DNA of 64,000 nt from Nitratifractor salsuginis DSM 16511 (GCF_000186245.1 NC_014935.1:372001-436000); one strand, 5' to 3'; positions 44,434 through 54,500 are shown, counted from the first letter of the stretch. The notes: generated from the letters alone by a model not told the origin. Numbers and translations: made by a program.

Positions 44434-44600
44434 TGAGGAATGAGGAAAGATAACTAGCAACCGAGTAACCGAGTAATGAGTAACCGAAGAATGAGAAAAT
44501 AGAAAATAGAAATGAGAAACTATTTAACGCTTCGCACAAAAATTTCTTGAGACTTTTGAGGGGCGCAGCCCCGTGCTTGAGACTTGAGACTGACAAAAAG
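44434..44600. repeat. Heptad/GGGGC-hairpin repeat between apaH and pepD
   Basis: Words GAATGAG, GCAACCGA, GTAACCGA, GTAATGA, GTAACCGA, GAATGAG (44435-44496) precede AGAAAAT repeats and the hairpin GGGGC-GCA-GCCCC (44560-44572), flanked by CTTGAGACTT on the left and GTGCTTGAGACTTGAGACT on the right. The words GTAACCGA and GTAATGA are the complement of those at 19455-19485. Confidence 0.85.
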
Positions 44601-44608
44601 GAAAATTT

Positions 44609-45898
44609 ATGACCAATCTAGAGAGAATTCTGACCTATTTCAAAACCATCGCTTCGATTCCCCATTGCAGCCGGGAGGCGGGGGAGCTTCGGGAGTATCT
44701 GGCCCGTTTCGGACAAGAGGTGGGGTATGAGGTGCTGGAGGATTCTGCGGGCAACCTGCTGATGCGCCGGGGTAAGCCGAAGCTCTGCCTCCAGGGGCAC
44801 TACGATATGGTCTGTGTGGGCAATGCGCCCGAGATCGAGCTCATCGAGCGCGAAAGGTGGCTGGAGGCCCGAGACTCCTCTCTGGGGGCCGATAACGGGA
44901 TGGCGATCGCGATGATGATGGCACTGATGGAGGAGGGGGCCGAGCTGGAGTTTCTCCTGACTGCCGATGAAGAGGTGGGGCTGGTGGGGGCCAAGGCCCT
45001 GGCTTTCGAGCTTCAAAGCCCCTATCTGCTCAATCTCGATACGGAGGAGGCGGGAGAGGTCTATATCGGGTGTGCGGGGGGCGTGGATATTGTCGGCCGT
45101 CGTAGCTGTGAGCGACTCCCCGACCATCGCCCCGCTTGGAGGGTGCGCCTCTGCGGTCTGCCCGGCGGCCACTCGGGAGTCGATATCGACAAGGGCATCC
45201 CCAACGCCATCAAGGAGCTGGCCCAAGCTCTGGCGGAGGATGAGGAGCTGGGGCTGGTCTCCTTCGTGGGAGGGGAACGGCGCAACTCGATCCCCGTTCA
45301 CGCCGAAGCGGTGGTCCGTTCGGCCAAACGCCCTGAACCGGGGGATGCTTTTGATTTCACTGTCGAAGAGGCGGAAGATGCCCAGGAGGGGGTCTTTGCC
45401 GATTCGGACAGACTCCTGCGGCTTCTGGCCACTGCCCCCCACGGCGTCGTCTCCCGCAACGAAGAGCTCCAGATTCCCCAACAGAGCCTCAACCTCGCCC
45501 AGGTGGACTTTTCCCTCTCCGGCTGCCGCATCGATTACAGCCTCAGGGCGATGAGTGACGGGGATCTGCAAAGCCTGGCGGATCGGACCGAAACCCTCCT
45601 GCACCGTTACGGCTTCGAAGTGAGCCGCGAAGAGGCTTACCCCGCCTGGAAGCCGGAGGTCAATGAATTTACGCTCAAGGTCGCCGAGTTCCTCAAAGAG
45701 GAGTTTGGGCATAGCGAAATGAAAGCGATCCACGCCGGCCTGGAGTGCGGGATCTTGAGCCAAAAATATCCGCAGATCAAAATGGCTTCCATCGGCCCTA
45801 CCATCGAGAATCCCCATTCGGTGCGGGAACGGGTGGATCTGGAGTCGGTAGAGCGGACTTTTGGGGCGTTGAAGAAGATCATTGGGGAAATTGAGTGA
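44609..45898 (+). CDS. pepD: Aminoacyl-histidine dipeptidase (M20 family)
   Basis: PepD hydrolyses Xaa-His and other dipeptides in the cytoplasm using two zinc ions. The 429-residue protein has metal-site motifs GHYDMV, SLGADNGM and ADEEVGLVGA, and NLDTEE, followed by a dimerisation lid domain. It is shorter than E. coli PepD (485). AAAGGAAAA lies before the ATG. Confidence 0.9.
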   Translation: MTNLERILTYFKTIASIPHCSREAGELREYLARFGQEVGYEVLEDSAGNLLMRRGKPKLCLQGHYDMVCVGNAPEIELIERERWLEARDSSLGADNGMAIAMMMALMEEGAELEFLLTADEEVGLVGAKALAFELQSPYLLNLDTEEAGEVYIGCAGGVDIVGRRSCERLPDHRPAWRVRLCGLPGGHSGVDIDKGIPNAIKELAQALAEDEELGLVSFVGGERRNSIPVHAEAVVRSAKRPEPGDAFDFTVEEAEDAQEGVFADSDRLLRLLATAPHGVVSRNEELQIPQQSLNLAQVDFSLSGCRIDYSLRAMSDGDLQSLADRTETLLHRYGFEVSREEAYPAWKPEVNEFTLKVAEFLKEEFGHSEMKAIHAGLECGILSQKYPQIKMASIGPTIENPHSVRERVDLESVERTFGALKKIIGEIE

Positions 45899-45960
45899 GG
45901 AATTAGGAGTGAGGAGTGAGGAGTTTCGGTATGCGTTGCTTAGCAACGCTTCGATTGGAT
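45899..45960. repeat. Heptad/hairpin repeat between pepD and the response regulator gene
   Basis: GGAATTA, GGAGTGA, GGAGTGA heptads are followed by the hairpin GCGTTGC-TTA-GCAACGC (45933-45949) preceded by GGTAT. The hairpin is the G:C variant of GCATTGC-TTT-GCAATGC at 14618, also preceded by GGTAT: both arms changed together. Confidence 0.8.
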
Positions 45961-45988
45961 TGAAAGATTACTGAGATTTCCGAAGGTT

Positions 45989-46672
45989 TCACTCCACTTT
46001 CAAATAATACCCTTCTCCCGGTCGGGTGTGGAGGAACTCTTTGCCGGTTTTGGCGCGGAGGCGGTTGATGAAGACCCGCACGGCGTCATCGGTGACTTCT
46101 GCTTCGGGCCAGAGTAGCTTTTTGATCGCCGGAGTATCGAGAAAGTATCCCGGTTCCTCCAGGAGGGCCTCGAGAAAGGTCCGCTCTCTTGCACTGAGCG
46201 GGATGGGGGCTCCCTGGTGTCGGAGGCTGCCGGAGTGGCGGTCATAGAGGTAGCCGGGGCGGATAGCGATCCTCTGTTTTTCGATGATCTTCGGGGCGAT
46301 GCTCTCCAGATACTCCAGCAGTTCCACAGGGTCGAAGGGCTTGATGAAATATTTGCTCACCCCGGTATCGATGGCTCCCAGGAGTTTCTCTTTGTCGCTG
46401 TAGGCGCTCAGGACGATCAGGGGTGTATCGGCAGAGAGCTCGTGGATGAAGCGCCCCATTGTCAAGCCGTCCATCCCCGGCATCGTGATATCGGTGATCA
46501 CCAGGTCGGGGCGCAGCTTTTTAAAAAGTTGCAAGCCCTCCTGACCGTTTTCGGCAATGCGAAAGTCTCCGAAATGGTGTCCTACGGCCCGCTGCATCAT
46601 CTCGGCTAGGGTATGTTCATCCTCCACATAGAGGATTCGTAGCTTTTTGAGGGAAGATCGGTCGGTTTTCAT
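45989..46672 (-). CDS. OmpR-family response regulator
   Basis: The 227-residue protein has a canonical receiver (acidic pocket YVEDEH; phospho-Asp in LVITDITMPGMDG; conserved Lys in FIKPFDP) and a C-terminal winged-helix DNA-binding domain (ARERTFLEALLEEPG ... TRPGEGYYLKVE). Its start overlaps the stop of the histidine kinase gene by 4 bp, so the two are one system. The stimulus and target genes are unknown. Confidence 0.9.
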   Translation of the reverse strand: MKTDRSSLKKLRILYVEDEHTLAEMMQRAVGHHFGDFRIAENGQEGLQLFKKLRPDLVITDITMPGMDGLTMGRFIHELSADTPLIVLSAYSDKEKLLGAIDTGVSKYFIKPFDPVELLEYLESIAPKIIEKQRIAIRPGYLYDRHSGSLRHQGAPIPLSARERTFLEALLEEPGYFLDTPAIKKLLWPEAEVTDDAVRVFINRLRAKTGKEFLHTRPGEGYYLKVE

Positions 46673-47898
46673 TGGGTCTCTCCCGGCGGTGAAATGGTTT
46701 TGGCGAGGGGGATTTTGATGACGAAAAGTGCCCCTTTGAGGCTGTTGAAGGCTTCCATCGAACCCCGAAAACTCTTTTGCACGATCATCCGGGACATAAA
46801 AAGTCCCAACCCGGTTCCCTGGGAACTGTGTTTGGTGGTGAAATAGGGTTCGAAGATTCGTTCCAGTGCCTCGGGAGGGATCCCCCCGGCATTGTCTTCG
46901 ACGACGATAACGGCGTTGTTCTCATCCCGGCTGAGATGGATCCGTAGCCAACGTTCCTCGTCGTCGCTCTCCCCGAAAGCCTCTTTGGCGTTTTGAAGCA
47001 GATTGACGAAGACCTGGGTCAATTCATTGGGAATGCCGGTGACCCGGAGGCTCCGGTCCCCTTCGATTTTGACCCGGATGCGCTTCTTCTCCAGTGCCTT
47101 GCGAATGAGGGAGAGGGCATCTTCGAGGCTGGAGTGGATCGGAAAGGTGACGCTGCTGCGGTCGGGTTTGAAGAAATCCATAAAACTGTCCAGCGTCTGG
47201 GACATACTTCGGATGATTTTTCGGCTCTGGGTGTAAAGCTCTTCGGCGGCATCGGGATCGTTTCGGCATGCTTCTTTGAGGCTGTAGAGCGAGAGGTTGA
47301 GCTCGGTCAGGGGTTGGCGCCACTGATGGGCGATATTGGCCATCATCTGCCCCAGGCTGGCGAAACGGGATTGCCACAGCAGCATCCGCTGTTTCTCTTC
47401 GTTTTTCGCCACCTCTTCCCGGACCCTCTCTTCGAGGTTGCGGTTGAGCTCCTGGAGCTGCCGGGTCTGCTGTCGGACCCGCTCTTCGAGATTGCGGTTG
47501 AGCTCCGCCAGCTCCCGCTCTTTGGCTTCGAGCTTCATCCGAAGCTCCACTTCCCGGGTCACATCGTAGCGGATGGCCACAAACTCCTCGATCTCCCCCC
47601 GCTGATCGAGAATGGGAACGATCGTGGTATTGACGTAGAAGGTACTGCCGTCTTTGGCAAGGTTTTTGACAGTGGCTTTGTAGGTCTTTTTGGCCAGGAT
47701 GGTTTTCCAGAGCCGGAGGAAATTCTCGGCGGGAACGTCGGGATGGCGCACGATGTTGTGGTTTTTCCCGATGAGTTCCTCTCGGCTGTATCCTGAAATT
47801 TTGCAGAATTCATCGTTGGCGAAGGTAATGATACCGTTGATGTCGGTCCGGGAGACGATGTTGGAACTTTCGATCGCCTCGATATATTGCTGGAGCAT
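46669..47898 (-). CDS. Soluble PAS-domain histidine kinase
   Basis: The 409-residue protein has an N-terminal PAS domain (about residues 5-120) with ITFANDEFCKISGYSREEL and HNIVRHPDVP, a pattern I associate with Aer-like redox/energy sensors. A coiled coil with a partly duplicated ELNRNLEERVR unit (about 140-175) follows, then a HisKA-type region with HQWRQPL, and an HATPase_c domain (NLLQNAKEA, EDNAGGIP, GTGLGLFMS). No transmembrane segment is seen, so it senses a cytoplasmic signal, possibly redox state if the PAS binds FAD or heme. Confidence 0.88.
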   Translation of the reverse strand: MLQQYIEAIESSNIVSRTDINGIITFANDEFCKISGYSREELIGKNHNIVRHPDVPAENFLRLWKTILAKKTYKATVKNLAKDGSTFYVNTTIVPILDQRGEIEEFVAIRYDVTREVELRMKLEAKERELAELNRNLEERVRQQTRQLQELNRNLEERVREEVAKNEEKQRMLLWQSRFASLGQMMANIAHQWRQPLTELNLSLYSLKEACRNDPDAAEELYTQSRKIIRSMSQTLDSFMDFFKPDRSSVTFPIHSSLEDALSLIRKALEKKRIRVKIEGDRSLRVTGIPNELTQVFVNLLQNAKEAFGESDDEERWLRIHLSRDENNAVIVVEDNAGGIPPEALERIFEPYFTTKHSSQGTGLGLFMSRMIVQKSFRGSMEAFNSLKGALFVIKIPLAKTISPPGETQ

Positions 47899-47985
47899 AG
47901 GGCAATTATCTCTTAATAAGCTTTAAATCCGGGAAAGAGCGCAGAAAAAGTGAAGAGAAGTAATAATATTGTTTCTTTAGCAAAA

Positions 47986-48026
47986 ATCTTGCGACCTGAG
48001 GGGCGAAGCCCCGTGCTTGCGACTTC
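47986..48026. repeat. GGGGC-hairpin repeat module next to hpf
   Basis: CTTGCGACCTGAG precedes the hairpin GGGGC-GAA-GCCCC (48000-48012), followed by GTGCTTGCGACTT. This is the cleanest short copy of the module, located between the kinase start and the hpf stop, right at the 3' end of hpf on the minus strand, where it could help define the mRNA end. Confidence 0.85.
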
Positions 48027-48575
48027 TTAATAGAGTCCGTATTTCCCGTCGGCACGCTTGTACATAACCCGCAGGCGCCCTTCATTGTCGTTGAAGACGA
48101 TGAATTGGCGTTTGGGATCGGAGGCGAGCAGTTCACGGGCCTCTTCGAAATCAAGGGGCTTGTGGAGCTCCAGGTCCATCGGGACGATGTCGTCGTCGAT
48201 GTCGTTGACGAAGTCGAGCTGCTCCTCGGCCTCTTCGATTTCACTCTCCAGCTCACGCAGGCTCAGGTTGCCGCTCTTGTCCTTGATCTTGTCGGCATAG
48301 CGGCGCAGGCTCTTCTTCATCCGCTCCAGGGCCAGGTCGATCGCGGCGTAGACATCTTTGTCCCGCTGGGTGATGACGACGGTGTTCTTATCTTTGAGGT
48401 TGACGACGAATTCGACGTTGTACCCTTTCTTTCCGTTCTTCTCATCCCCGGAGATGATGCAGTGGACGGAGATGATCTCCAGGTTGTATTTCTCCAAGCT
48501 ATCGATAGCGCTCTCGATATAGTTCTTGATGGGTTCGGTCAGTTCGAAGTGTCTGCCTGCGATATGTTTGTTCAT
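48027..48575 (-). CDS. hpf: Long-form ribosome hibernation promoting factor
   Basis: HPF binds ribosomes in stationary phase and dimerises them to 100S particles. The 182-residue protein is the long form: an N-terminal S30Ae/RaiA domain (NKHIAGRHFELTEPIKNYIE) of about 100 residues, an acidic linker, and the C-terminal dimerisation domain ending in RADGKYGLY. A consensus -10 (complement of ATTATA at 48613-48618) lies upstream. Confidence 0.93.
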   Translation of the reverse strand: MNKHIAGRHFELTEPIKNYIESAIDSLEKYNLEIISVHCIISGDEKNGKKGYNVEFVVNLKDKNTVVITQRDKDVYAAIDLALERMKKSLRRYADKIKDKSGNLSLRELESEIEEAEEQLDFVNDIDDDIVPMDLELHKPLDFEEARELLASDPKRQFIVFNDNEGRLRVMYKRADGKYGLY

Positions 48576-48612
48576 TCAGCGATCCTTTGTCAAATAGATT
48601 AAGAGTATTAAA

Positions 48613-48618
48613 ATTATA
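48613..48618 (-). promoter_or_regulatory. -10 box (TATAAT) of hpf
   Basis: On the minus strand this reads TATAAT, about 38 bases before the hpf start codon, in an AT-rich context. No -35 consensus is evident. Confidence 0.55.
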
Positions 48619-48755
48619 GCAGAGGGATGCTCAGGTGGAGTTTGCCTTTTGTCTGCTCTTTCTTGGTTTGGGAGAAACCGAAGCCGATTTTGTAATTTTT
48701 TCAAATCGGATTAACAGTTTTGAGACAGTGGCGCTATGATGAGATAAAAAAGTGG

Positions 48756-49412
48756 TCAAGAACCGGGCTGGCCCTCTATATAGGCGTAGCCGGTCTCTTT
48801 GGTGATGATGATGCTTAAGGGATTGAGACTGGAATCCTTAAAACCGAATGTCAGTTTGCAATCCCTCGACATATAGCTGCTGCTATCGGGGGTGCCGCTA
48901 CCGAGAAATCCCACGTGGGGGCGACCGAGGTGATCAAAACCTATCGTCTGCGTGCCGTTGCAGTCCCCTGAAGTCGTTAGAGAATTGACACCGTATTTTT
49001 TCCCAATGAAAATATTGGGGCTTTCGTCGGCATTGATTGCAGTCGTTGCACCACCCGCATTATAGATATATTTACCGTTGGCGGGATCGATAGCCGTTTC
49101 GTTTTTGTCGACGTTGGTGTCATTGTCCGTATCGGAACTGATCGTGTAGAAATTGTTCAAGACATTGGAAGAAGAGACAGTGAACTGAATCGCCCAAAAT
49201 CTTCCTTGCCACTTCGGATCGTTGAAGCTCTGCTTATCATCTATCAAGGCCAGGTGTTGGGTATAGCGGATGGCAGAAAGAATATTATCCGCTGCCTCCT
49301 GCCTTATGTCCCGTTTCAGTCTTGGAATCGCCAAGGCTGCGAGGATACCGATGACGACGATGACGAAAACCAGTTCGATCATCGTAAAACCGCGACTCCT
49401 TCTTTTTGTCAT
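48756..49412 (-). CDS. Type IV pilin-like protein (major pseudopilin candidate)
   Basis: The 218-residue product has a class III prepilin signal: basic leader (TKRRSRG), then FTMIELVFVIVVIGILAALAIPRL with Glu at mature position +5. The C-terminal part (about 170 residues) contains several Cys and Gly-rich, Asn/Asp-rich stretches and no known fold. ATG 49412 after AGAAAGAAG is preferred to a start 7 codons upstream. It is the last gene of the cluster, 17 bp after the preceding prepilin gene. It resembles GspH/FimT-like minor pilins in layout. Confidence 0.85.
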   Translation of the reverse strand: MTKRRSRGFTMIELVFVIVVIGILAALAIPRLKRDIRQEAADNILSAIRYTQHLALIDDKQSFNDPKWQGRFWAIQFTVSSSNVLNNFYTISSDTDNDTNVDKNETAIDPANGKYIYNAGGATTAINADESPNIFIGKKYGVNSLTTSGDCNGTQTIGFDHLGRPHVGFLGSGTPDSSSYMSRDCKLTFGFKDSSLNPLSIIITKETGYAYIEGQPGS

Positions 49413-49429
49413 AATCTTCTTTCCTTCTC

Positions 49430-49909
49430 TCATATCTTTTGCAGTGTTCGTCTGTGATAAGCTAGCCAGGGACCCGAAGGATTGTCGGGGTCCTTGTATT
49501 CCACATAGACATCGACGATGATGTTTAGAGGCGTCTTTTCGGTCACGACATTATTGGCGAAAGTTCGCGTTGCCGCACAGCTGGCGATTTGATCAGCATG
49601 ACCGATATAGGCGAGGCGTACCCGGATGCGGTAACCCTTGCCGTGTGCAGGATCAGCCCCGTAGTTGCCATCGATATCACTCAGGCAATTTCCCGTACCG
49701 TTGCGGTCATTGGCCGTAACGGCCATAACGGCATATTCGGTGTAACTCTTGGCTAGGAGCATCGCTTGCTCACGTTGGAACTGCGCAGTAGTTTCCTTGA
49801 CCATTTTGCCCGAGAGGCTAAGGATTAGGACCGCCACCGTCGCCATAAGGACAATCACGAAGATCGCCGTGATCATCGAAAAGGCTTTTCTCATTTCTCT
49901 ATTTTTCAT
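49430..49909 (-). CDS. Prepilin-like protein lacking Glu5 (GspK/PilX-like)
   Basis: The 159-residue protein has a short basic leader and the hydrophobic helix FSMITAIFVIVLMATVAVLILS. Unlike classical pilins the +5 residue is Thr instead of Glu, as in tip-forming GspK/PilX-type minor pilins. The rest is a small soluble domain with three Cys. Its ATG overlaps the stop of the preceding prepilin gene (TGATG). A role as initiator or tip subunit is inferred. Confidence 0.8.
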   Translation of the reverse strand: MKNREMRKAFSMITAIFVIVLMATVAVLILSLSGKMVKETTAQFQREQAMLLAKSYTEYAVMAVTANDRNGTGNCLSDIDGNYGADPAHGKGYRIRVRLAYIGHADQIASCAATRTFANNVVTEKTPLNIIVDVYVEYKDPDNPSGPWLAYHRRTLQKI

Positions 49910-50775
49910 CAGAACACCGCCTTCTCTTTACACACTGATATATTGCAATCTTCGCCAATGTCTTCCGACGCGCAAATTTTGAATCGGATCGTCTGACCAT
50001 CTCCCCGAAACTTAAAGACCGTCACATTTTTTAGGAGAAGAGATTTTGGAGTTCCGTTTGGAATCGCCCAGCCGGGAATGGGGTCAAATGAATAATAGAG
50101 ATAGAGGTCTCCATTCTCAACCGAAAGGGCGTAGGAGGTCCAGGCGAGTTTGTAGTGTTCGACGATACGGGGAGCAGGGGAAAGAAGGGTGAGCCTGGTG
50201 TCATTGTCTCCCAAATTGTTTACAAGATGTGCATTAGGGTCATCAGGGAAAAAGACGGCGGGATTGAATCCGCCGGGGAATGTGCCTCCGTTGAGATTGG
50301 TAATGATCGTGCGAGCCCGGCTCAGTTTTGAACCTTTGCTGTCGAGGTGAGTGCTGTCGCTGGTATTGAGATCGATGAAGCCACTCCAGCCGGGCAGTCG
50401 ATCTGCGGTGCTTCCGATCGAGTTGAAGCTATCCATATCGGCACCGACCCATTGAAGCACTGTATAGCTGTTGCTCGGCAAGCTCATCGGTTCCGTGATC
50501 TCTTCGACAGTTCCGCCACCGGTAGGTGAACTGCCGGTGGCGTCTTTGCGAACCACGGTGCCGGGAATCGCAGCGGCGAGCCGATTGGCGATCTGTAGAG
50601 CCGCCAGTTCCGTTTTGATCTCGGCTCGGTGTTGGGCCCGCTGGAGGATGTAGCTCTTGTAGACTTTGGCGATCATCTCCGAGCCGAGGGAAGCAACAAC
50701 CCCCAGGACTACGATGACAAAGATCAGTTCGATCATACTGAAAGCATCTCTCTTGTTTTTATGAAAACGCTTCAT
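49909..50775 (-). CDS. Prepilin-like protein (PilW/GspJ-like)
   Basis: The 288-residue product has a basic leader (KRFHKNKRDA) and FSMIELIFVIVVLGVVASLG, a full pilin N-terminal helix with Glu5. The large C-terminal domain (about 250 residues) has a Cys-rich tail (KICASEDIGEDCNISVCK) that may hold disulfides. Length and layout resemble GspJ/PilW minor pilins. It is coupled on both sides by TGATG overlaps. Confidence 0.83.
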   Translation of the reverse strand: MKRFHKNKRDAFSMIELIFVIVVLGVVASLGSEMIAKVYKSYILQRAQHRAEIKTELAALQIANRLAAAIPGTVVRKDATGSSPTGGGTVEEITEPMSLPSNSYTVLQWVGADMDSFNSIGSTADRLPGWSGFIDLNTSDSTHLDSKGSKLSRARTIITNLNGGTFPGGFNPAVFFPDDPNAHLVNNLGDNDTRLTLLSPAPRIVEHYKLAWTSYALSVENGDLYLYYSFDPIPGWAIPNGTPKSLLLKNVTVFKFRGDGQTIRFKICASEDIGEDCNISVCKEKAVF

Positions 50776-51548
50776 CAGAAATGCCTCTCTTCCAGCTTAG
50801 TTGCCCCGATATTACAGCTGAAGGCTTTTAGGATGATGGTTTTTTGAAGTTCGGATACACCACTGTTGCTGGTAAGCGTTACATTGATCTTTTTGATATT
50901 TGTAGAGGCACTATGAGCCCCTGGAAAATTGAATGTGATTTTTTTATCGGAGCCCGGGTCGATATAGCCACCGCCTCCGGGGGAGTCCGAAGCGTAAGAG
51001 ACCATTGTCGTGATGCTGATATCGGTGGTCTTTTCCACATAGTCTGAAGTGCAGGTCGTCGTAACAGGCGAGCCCTCGTTTGAAAGATGATAAGGGGGCT
51101 CTCCGTTGAAATCATCAATGTCATCTTCTTGACCTTTGCTTTCTCCACTGTCAAGGCCCAGGATCGTGGAAGCGTTAAGATCGTCATTCCCGTCGGATCG
51201 GATAAATTTCCTGTAACTCTCTTTTGGGGTTCCTGCTCTGCGGCCCGATTTGTTCCCATCGGGCAAGAGGACTTCATCCAGACCCGAGTCTCCACTAGTG
51301 ACATGCAAAACAGGGTCCAGGAAACTCTCATTGGCATCGTTCTCATCCCAATGGTAGCCTATCACCATGTTAAGATGGGCGGCAGCTTCGTTGATCGCTT
51401 CCTGCTGGATGGCCACATAGCCGCTTTTCTCTACCGTTCGGATCAAATTGGGAGCGGACATCAGGACAATCCCGATGATGACAATGGCGAAGATCAGCTC
51501 GATCATCGCGACGGCAGGCCGAGCTTGATGGAATAGAGTTCGTTTCAC
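50775..51548 (-). CDS. Prepilin-like protein (MSHA/PilV-like)
   Basis: The 257-residue protein has an N-terminal pilin helix AMIELIFAIVIIGIVLMSAPNL after a basic leader; the cleavage-site residue would be Ala-Val-Ala instead of Gly, which is unusual. Glu5 is kept. It begins at GTG 51548, directly after the stop codon of the giant exoprotein gene, so translation is coupled. The C-terminal domain is Asp/Ser/Gly-rich without recognised family. Confidence 0.8.
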   Translation of the reverse strand: MKRTLFHQARPAVAMIELIFAIVIIGIVLMSAPNLIRTVEKSGYVAIQQEAINEAAAHLNMVIGYHWDENDANESFLDPVLHVTSGDSGLDEVLLPDGNKSGRRAGTPKESYRKFIRSDGNDDLNASTILGLDSGESKGQEDDIDDFNGEPPYHLSNEGSPVTTTCTSDYVEKTTDISITTMVSYASDSPGGGGYIDPGSDKKITFNFPGAHSASTNIKKINVTLTSNSGVSELQKTIILKAFSCNIGATKLEERHF

Positions 51549-54500
51549 TTACCACTCCAGCCTACGTAGTTTTTTCTTGCTGGCGTTACTCTCAACCACA
51601 TTGCCGGTACCGCCATATCCTGCCCAGTTACTGGTACCGATGAAACGGACACGGTAGAAGGGAGCGGGCTCGGCTTCTTTGTAGGGATTATAGATCAGCC
51701 AGGGGTCGGTTCCGGTAAGGTTGATATCGACGGTCAGCGGACGGTTGGTCGAATTGGCCGTTACGGTAACCTGGTCGTTTTTGCCGTTAGTGATAGCCGG
51801 ATTATTATCAACCGTTCCATTGCTATCGTCCGGTGATGGCACTAAGAATACATTTCCATCGCCATCAACGCTGTAATGATTAGTGTTGAGATACCACTCG
51901 TACTCATTGGTCATTTTGAAATTTGGATTGGGCATAATCGTAGAGTTAAGGTCATCGTAATAAACGACAATGGAGATCGGGGTTTTGGTACGGTTGCTTT
52001 CTATGTCATCGTAGAAGAATTTGGAGGGTTTGGCACGGCCGTAGAGGAAGGTGACATTGTCATCCAATGTCAAATCCCCAGAGATTTGGTGATTGCTTTT
52101 CTCATCTGCATAAAGAAGACCAGGCTGACTTCGATAGCTTATGTTGAAATCATTGAAGTGGATGAAACGGGGATTGATCGGCTTGGAGATATTTCGATCG
52201 AAGTTCAATCGTAGCTTCAACTTTACTGATCCGTTCATATCTTTGGTATAAAAACCTTGGTCCTGGGAAATATAAATCTTTTGATGTGAAGTATCGACTT
52301 TGACTATTGAAGTATTGTTTTCGAAATCCAAAGTACTTCCGGGTACCGGACGAATGATAGTGTCGTGGCTATTATTCTCCTGGATGACAGAGGAGATGTT
52401 CCGGTCTGGCACTGTGCTAACATTCTCATTGAACTTCGGACTCGTATAATAGACAATGGAGAGATTCAAATCCGTATTCTCCGCATAACAACCGGAGACA
52501 AAATTGCTCAACTGCGCTCCATTTTTTCCTGATGCATAAAAGGTTCCATCCAAGTTGTAACTCATACCAAGGTCATCCGCATTCATTTTGGGTGGCGTAT
52601 TGATATAGATGAAGGTTTGGCTATGTGTTCTGGTATTTGGACCGATGTGGGCTTGGATACCAGTTAGGTTAAAAGTGTATGGGAAAAATGTGATATTCAG
52701 ATCTCTGTAGATGGTCTTGGCGTCACTGTTGTTATGATCAGAGGAAATATTGCATCCGTTGAGCCCAGGGGTCGTGCCACTCTGGACAGAACCATTATTT
52801 TCTATGCAATCGGTATTTTGACCCGTCTTAAAGTAGGGGGAGACATGATGCACCATATATTGGGAGATATGGTCGACCCTGGTCCATTCCGAGTCTGTTA
52901 TATTCAGATGATATTCACCCACCTGGTTCACTGGCAGCGTTTGATGCGCCGTCCCTCCCGCAAAAGTGAAACTGTTGTTTTTGTCACTCGTATCATTACA
53001 TTTGGATACATTAACGGAACTGCCTGGGCTCCAGACAAATGTAGCATCAACTTTGGAAGTGTATCCGGGAGATGAATTGTTGCTTTCATGGGTAGTCGCA
53101 TTGGCATCATACAGATAGTAATACCCCGCAGCGAGATTCACCTTGGGCAGCGCGGAAGCATTATTGGTGACAGGCCTGCTGATGGAGGATGGAGATGCCG
53201 TCCCATTCGCGTCTGTAATGTTCACATAGAACGCTTCGGGTCGGATGGCAAAGTTGTCCCGGGAACAGAGTCTTTCGGTGACATATCCATAAATACATTG
53301 TAGGCAAGCCTTGACATCCTCTTTCGTAAGGTCGCCATCACATTGTGACTCTATTGTATCAGTGGAATTTTTACAAGTATTTTGATTGCCGTAATTTGGT
53401 AGATGGACAATAGAATATTGGTTACCATTTTTTTCAAATTCTACCAGATTGCCATTTTCATCAAGAGGTGTGGTAATGAGAAAGGCACTATTGGAAGCCG
53501 CTCTATCGAAAAAGCCTAATCCATTTATATCACTCGCACTTAAATTGTCAAGATGTTTACCCGCATCTATGAGTCCCCACGCTCTACCGTGACTAATCCT
53601 GGTAGCGTTCTCATCGGTACAAGTGGCGTCTGTATAGTGGAATCCATCCGCACTGATCGTTTCGACCGCTGCGGCTATGAGATAGTCGGTGCTGCCAATT
53701 TCGTTGTATTTGCCGTCACTGCCGGGCTCCATAAGCTCCAATTTGTAATTTTGATCCCGTCTTTTGACGATCTGCGTGGGTAGATTGTAATAATAATCCG
53801 GATCATGGCCGGATCGATACATGGCTTGGTGTACGACGTTAAACTGGCCAAAGGTGGGCTGATAAAAGCTGTTGTCTTTACATATTCCCACATTTTGCAA
53901 AGGCATGGATTGATGACCGAGAGGGATCACCTTTCCATCGATCGTCACAGTCATGTCATAGTCGATATTTACGTGAATGGGCATATTGATATTTTCTCTG
54001 AGCAGATCCAAACTATAATAGACATAGAAATGCTCCAGAGATCCGACACTGCCAATACTTATGTTGCGGTCGTAAGCATCCCCGACCTCTCTTCCCTGAT
54101 CAGGGAGAGGTTCAATATGACTGTTGGGCTTTGCGATTAATGTTGAATCTCTTCTGTATTTAGCCTGGGAGACGTTGATGTCTTCGATATTGACTTTGAG
54201 ATTTGAAACAGTAATGTCGGAGTTTTCCTGGTTACGGACATAGAGTTTGACATCTAAGGGTGCAGTGGTTTTGAATTTGCCATTGATCGTCATCCCTTGA
54301 GTATCCGAAGCAACAATGTAATTGCCGTTTTGACCATAGGTATAGTCATAGCAGAGATCAAGCGCGCGGATTTTGGTTGAAAAGACGAGCAGCGAGGGGA
54401 AATAGGTATCCTGATGCGAAGTAAATTGGAACTTGGCTCCATACTCTTCATTAAGAATAATACCCTTGGCCCCCGGGGTTGTCCCAACGCTATATTCCTG

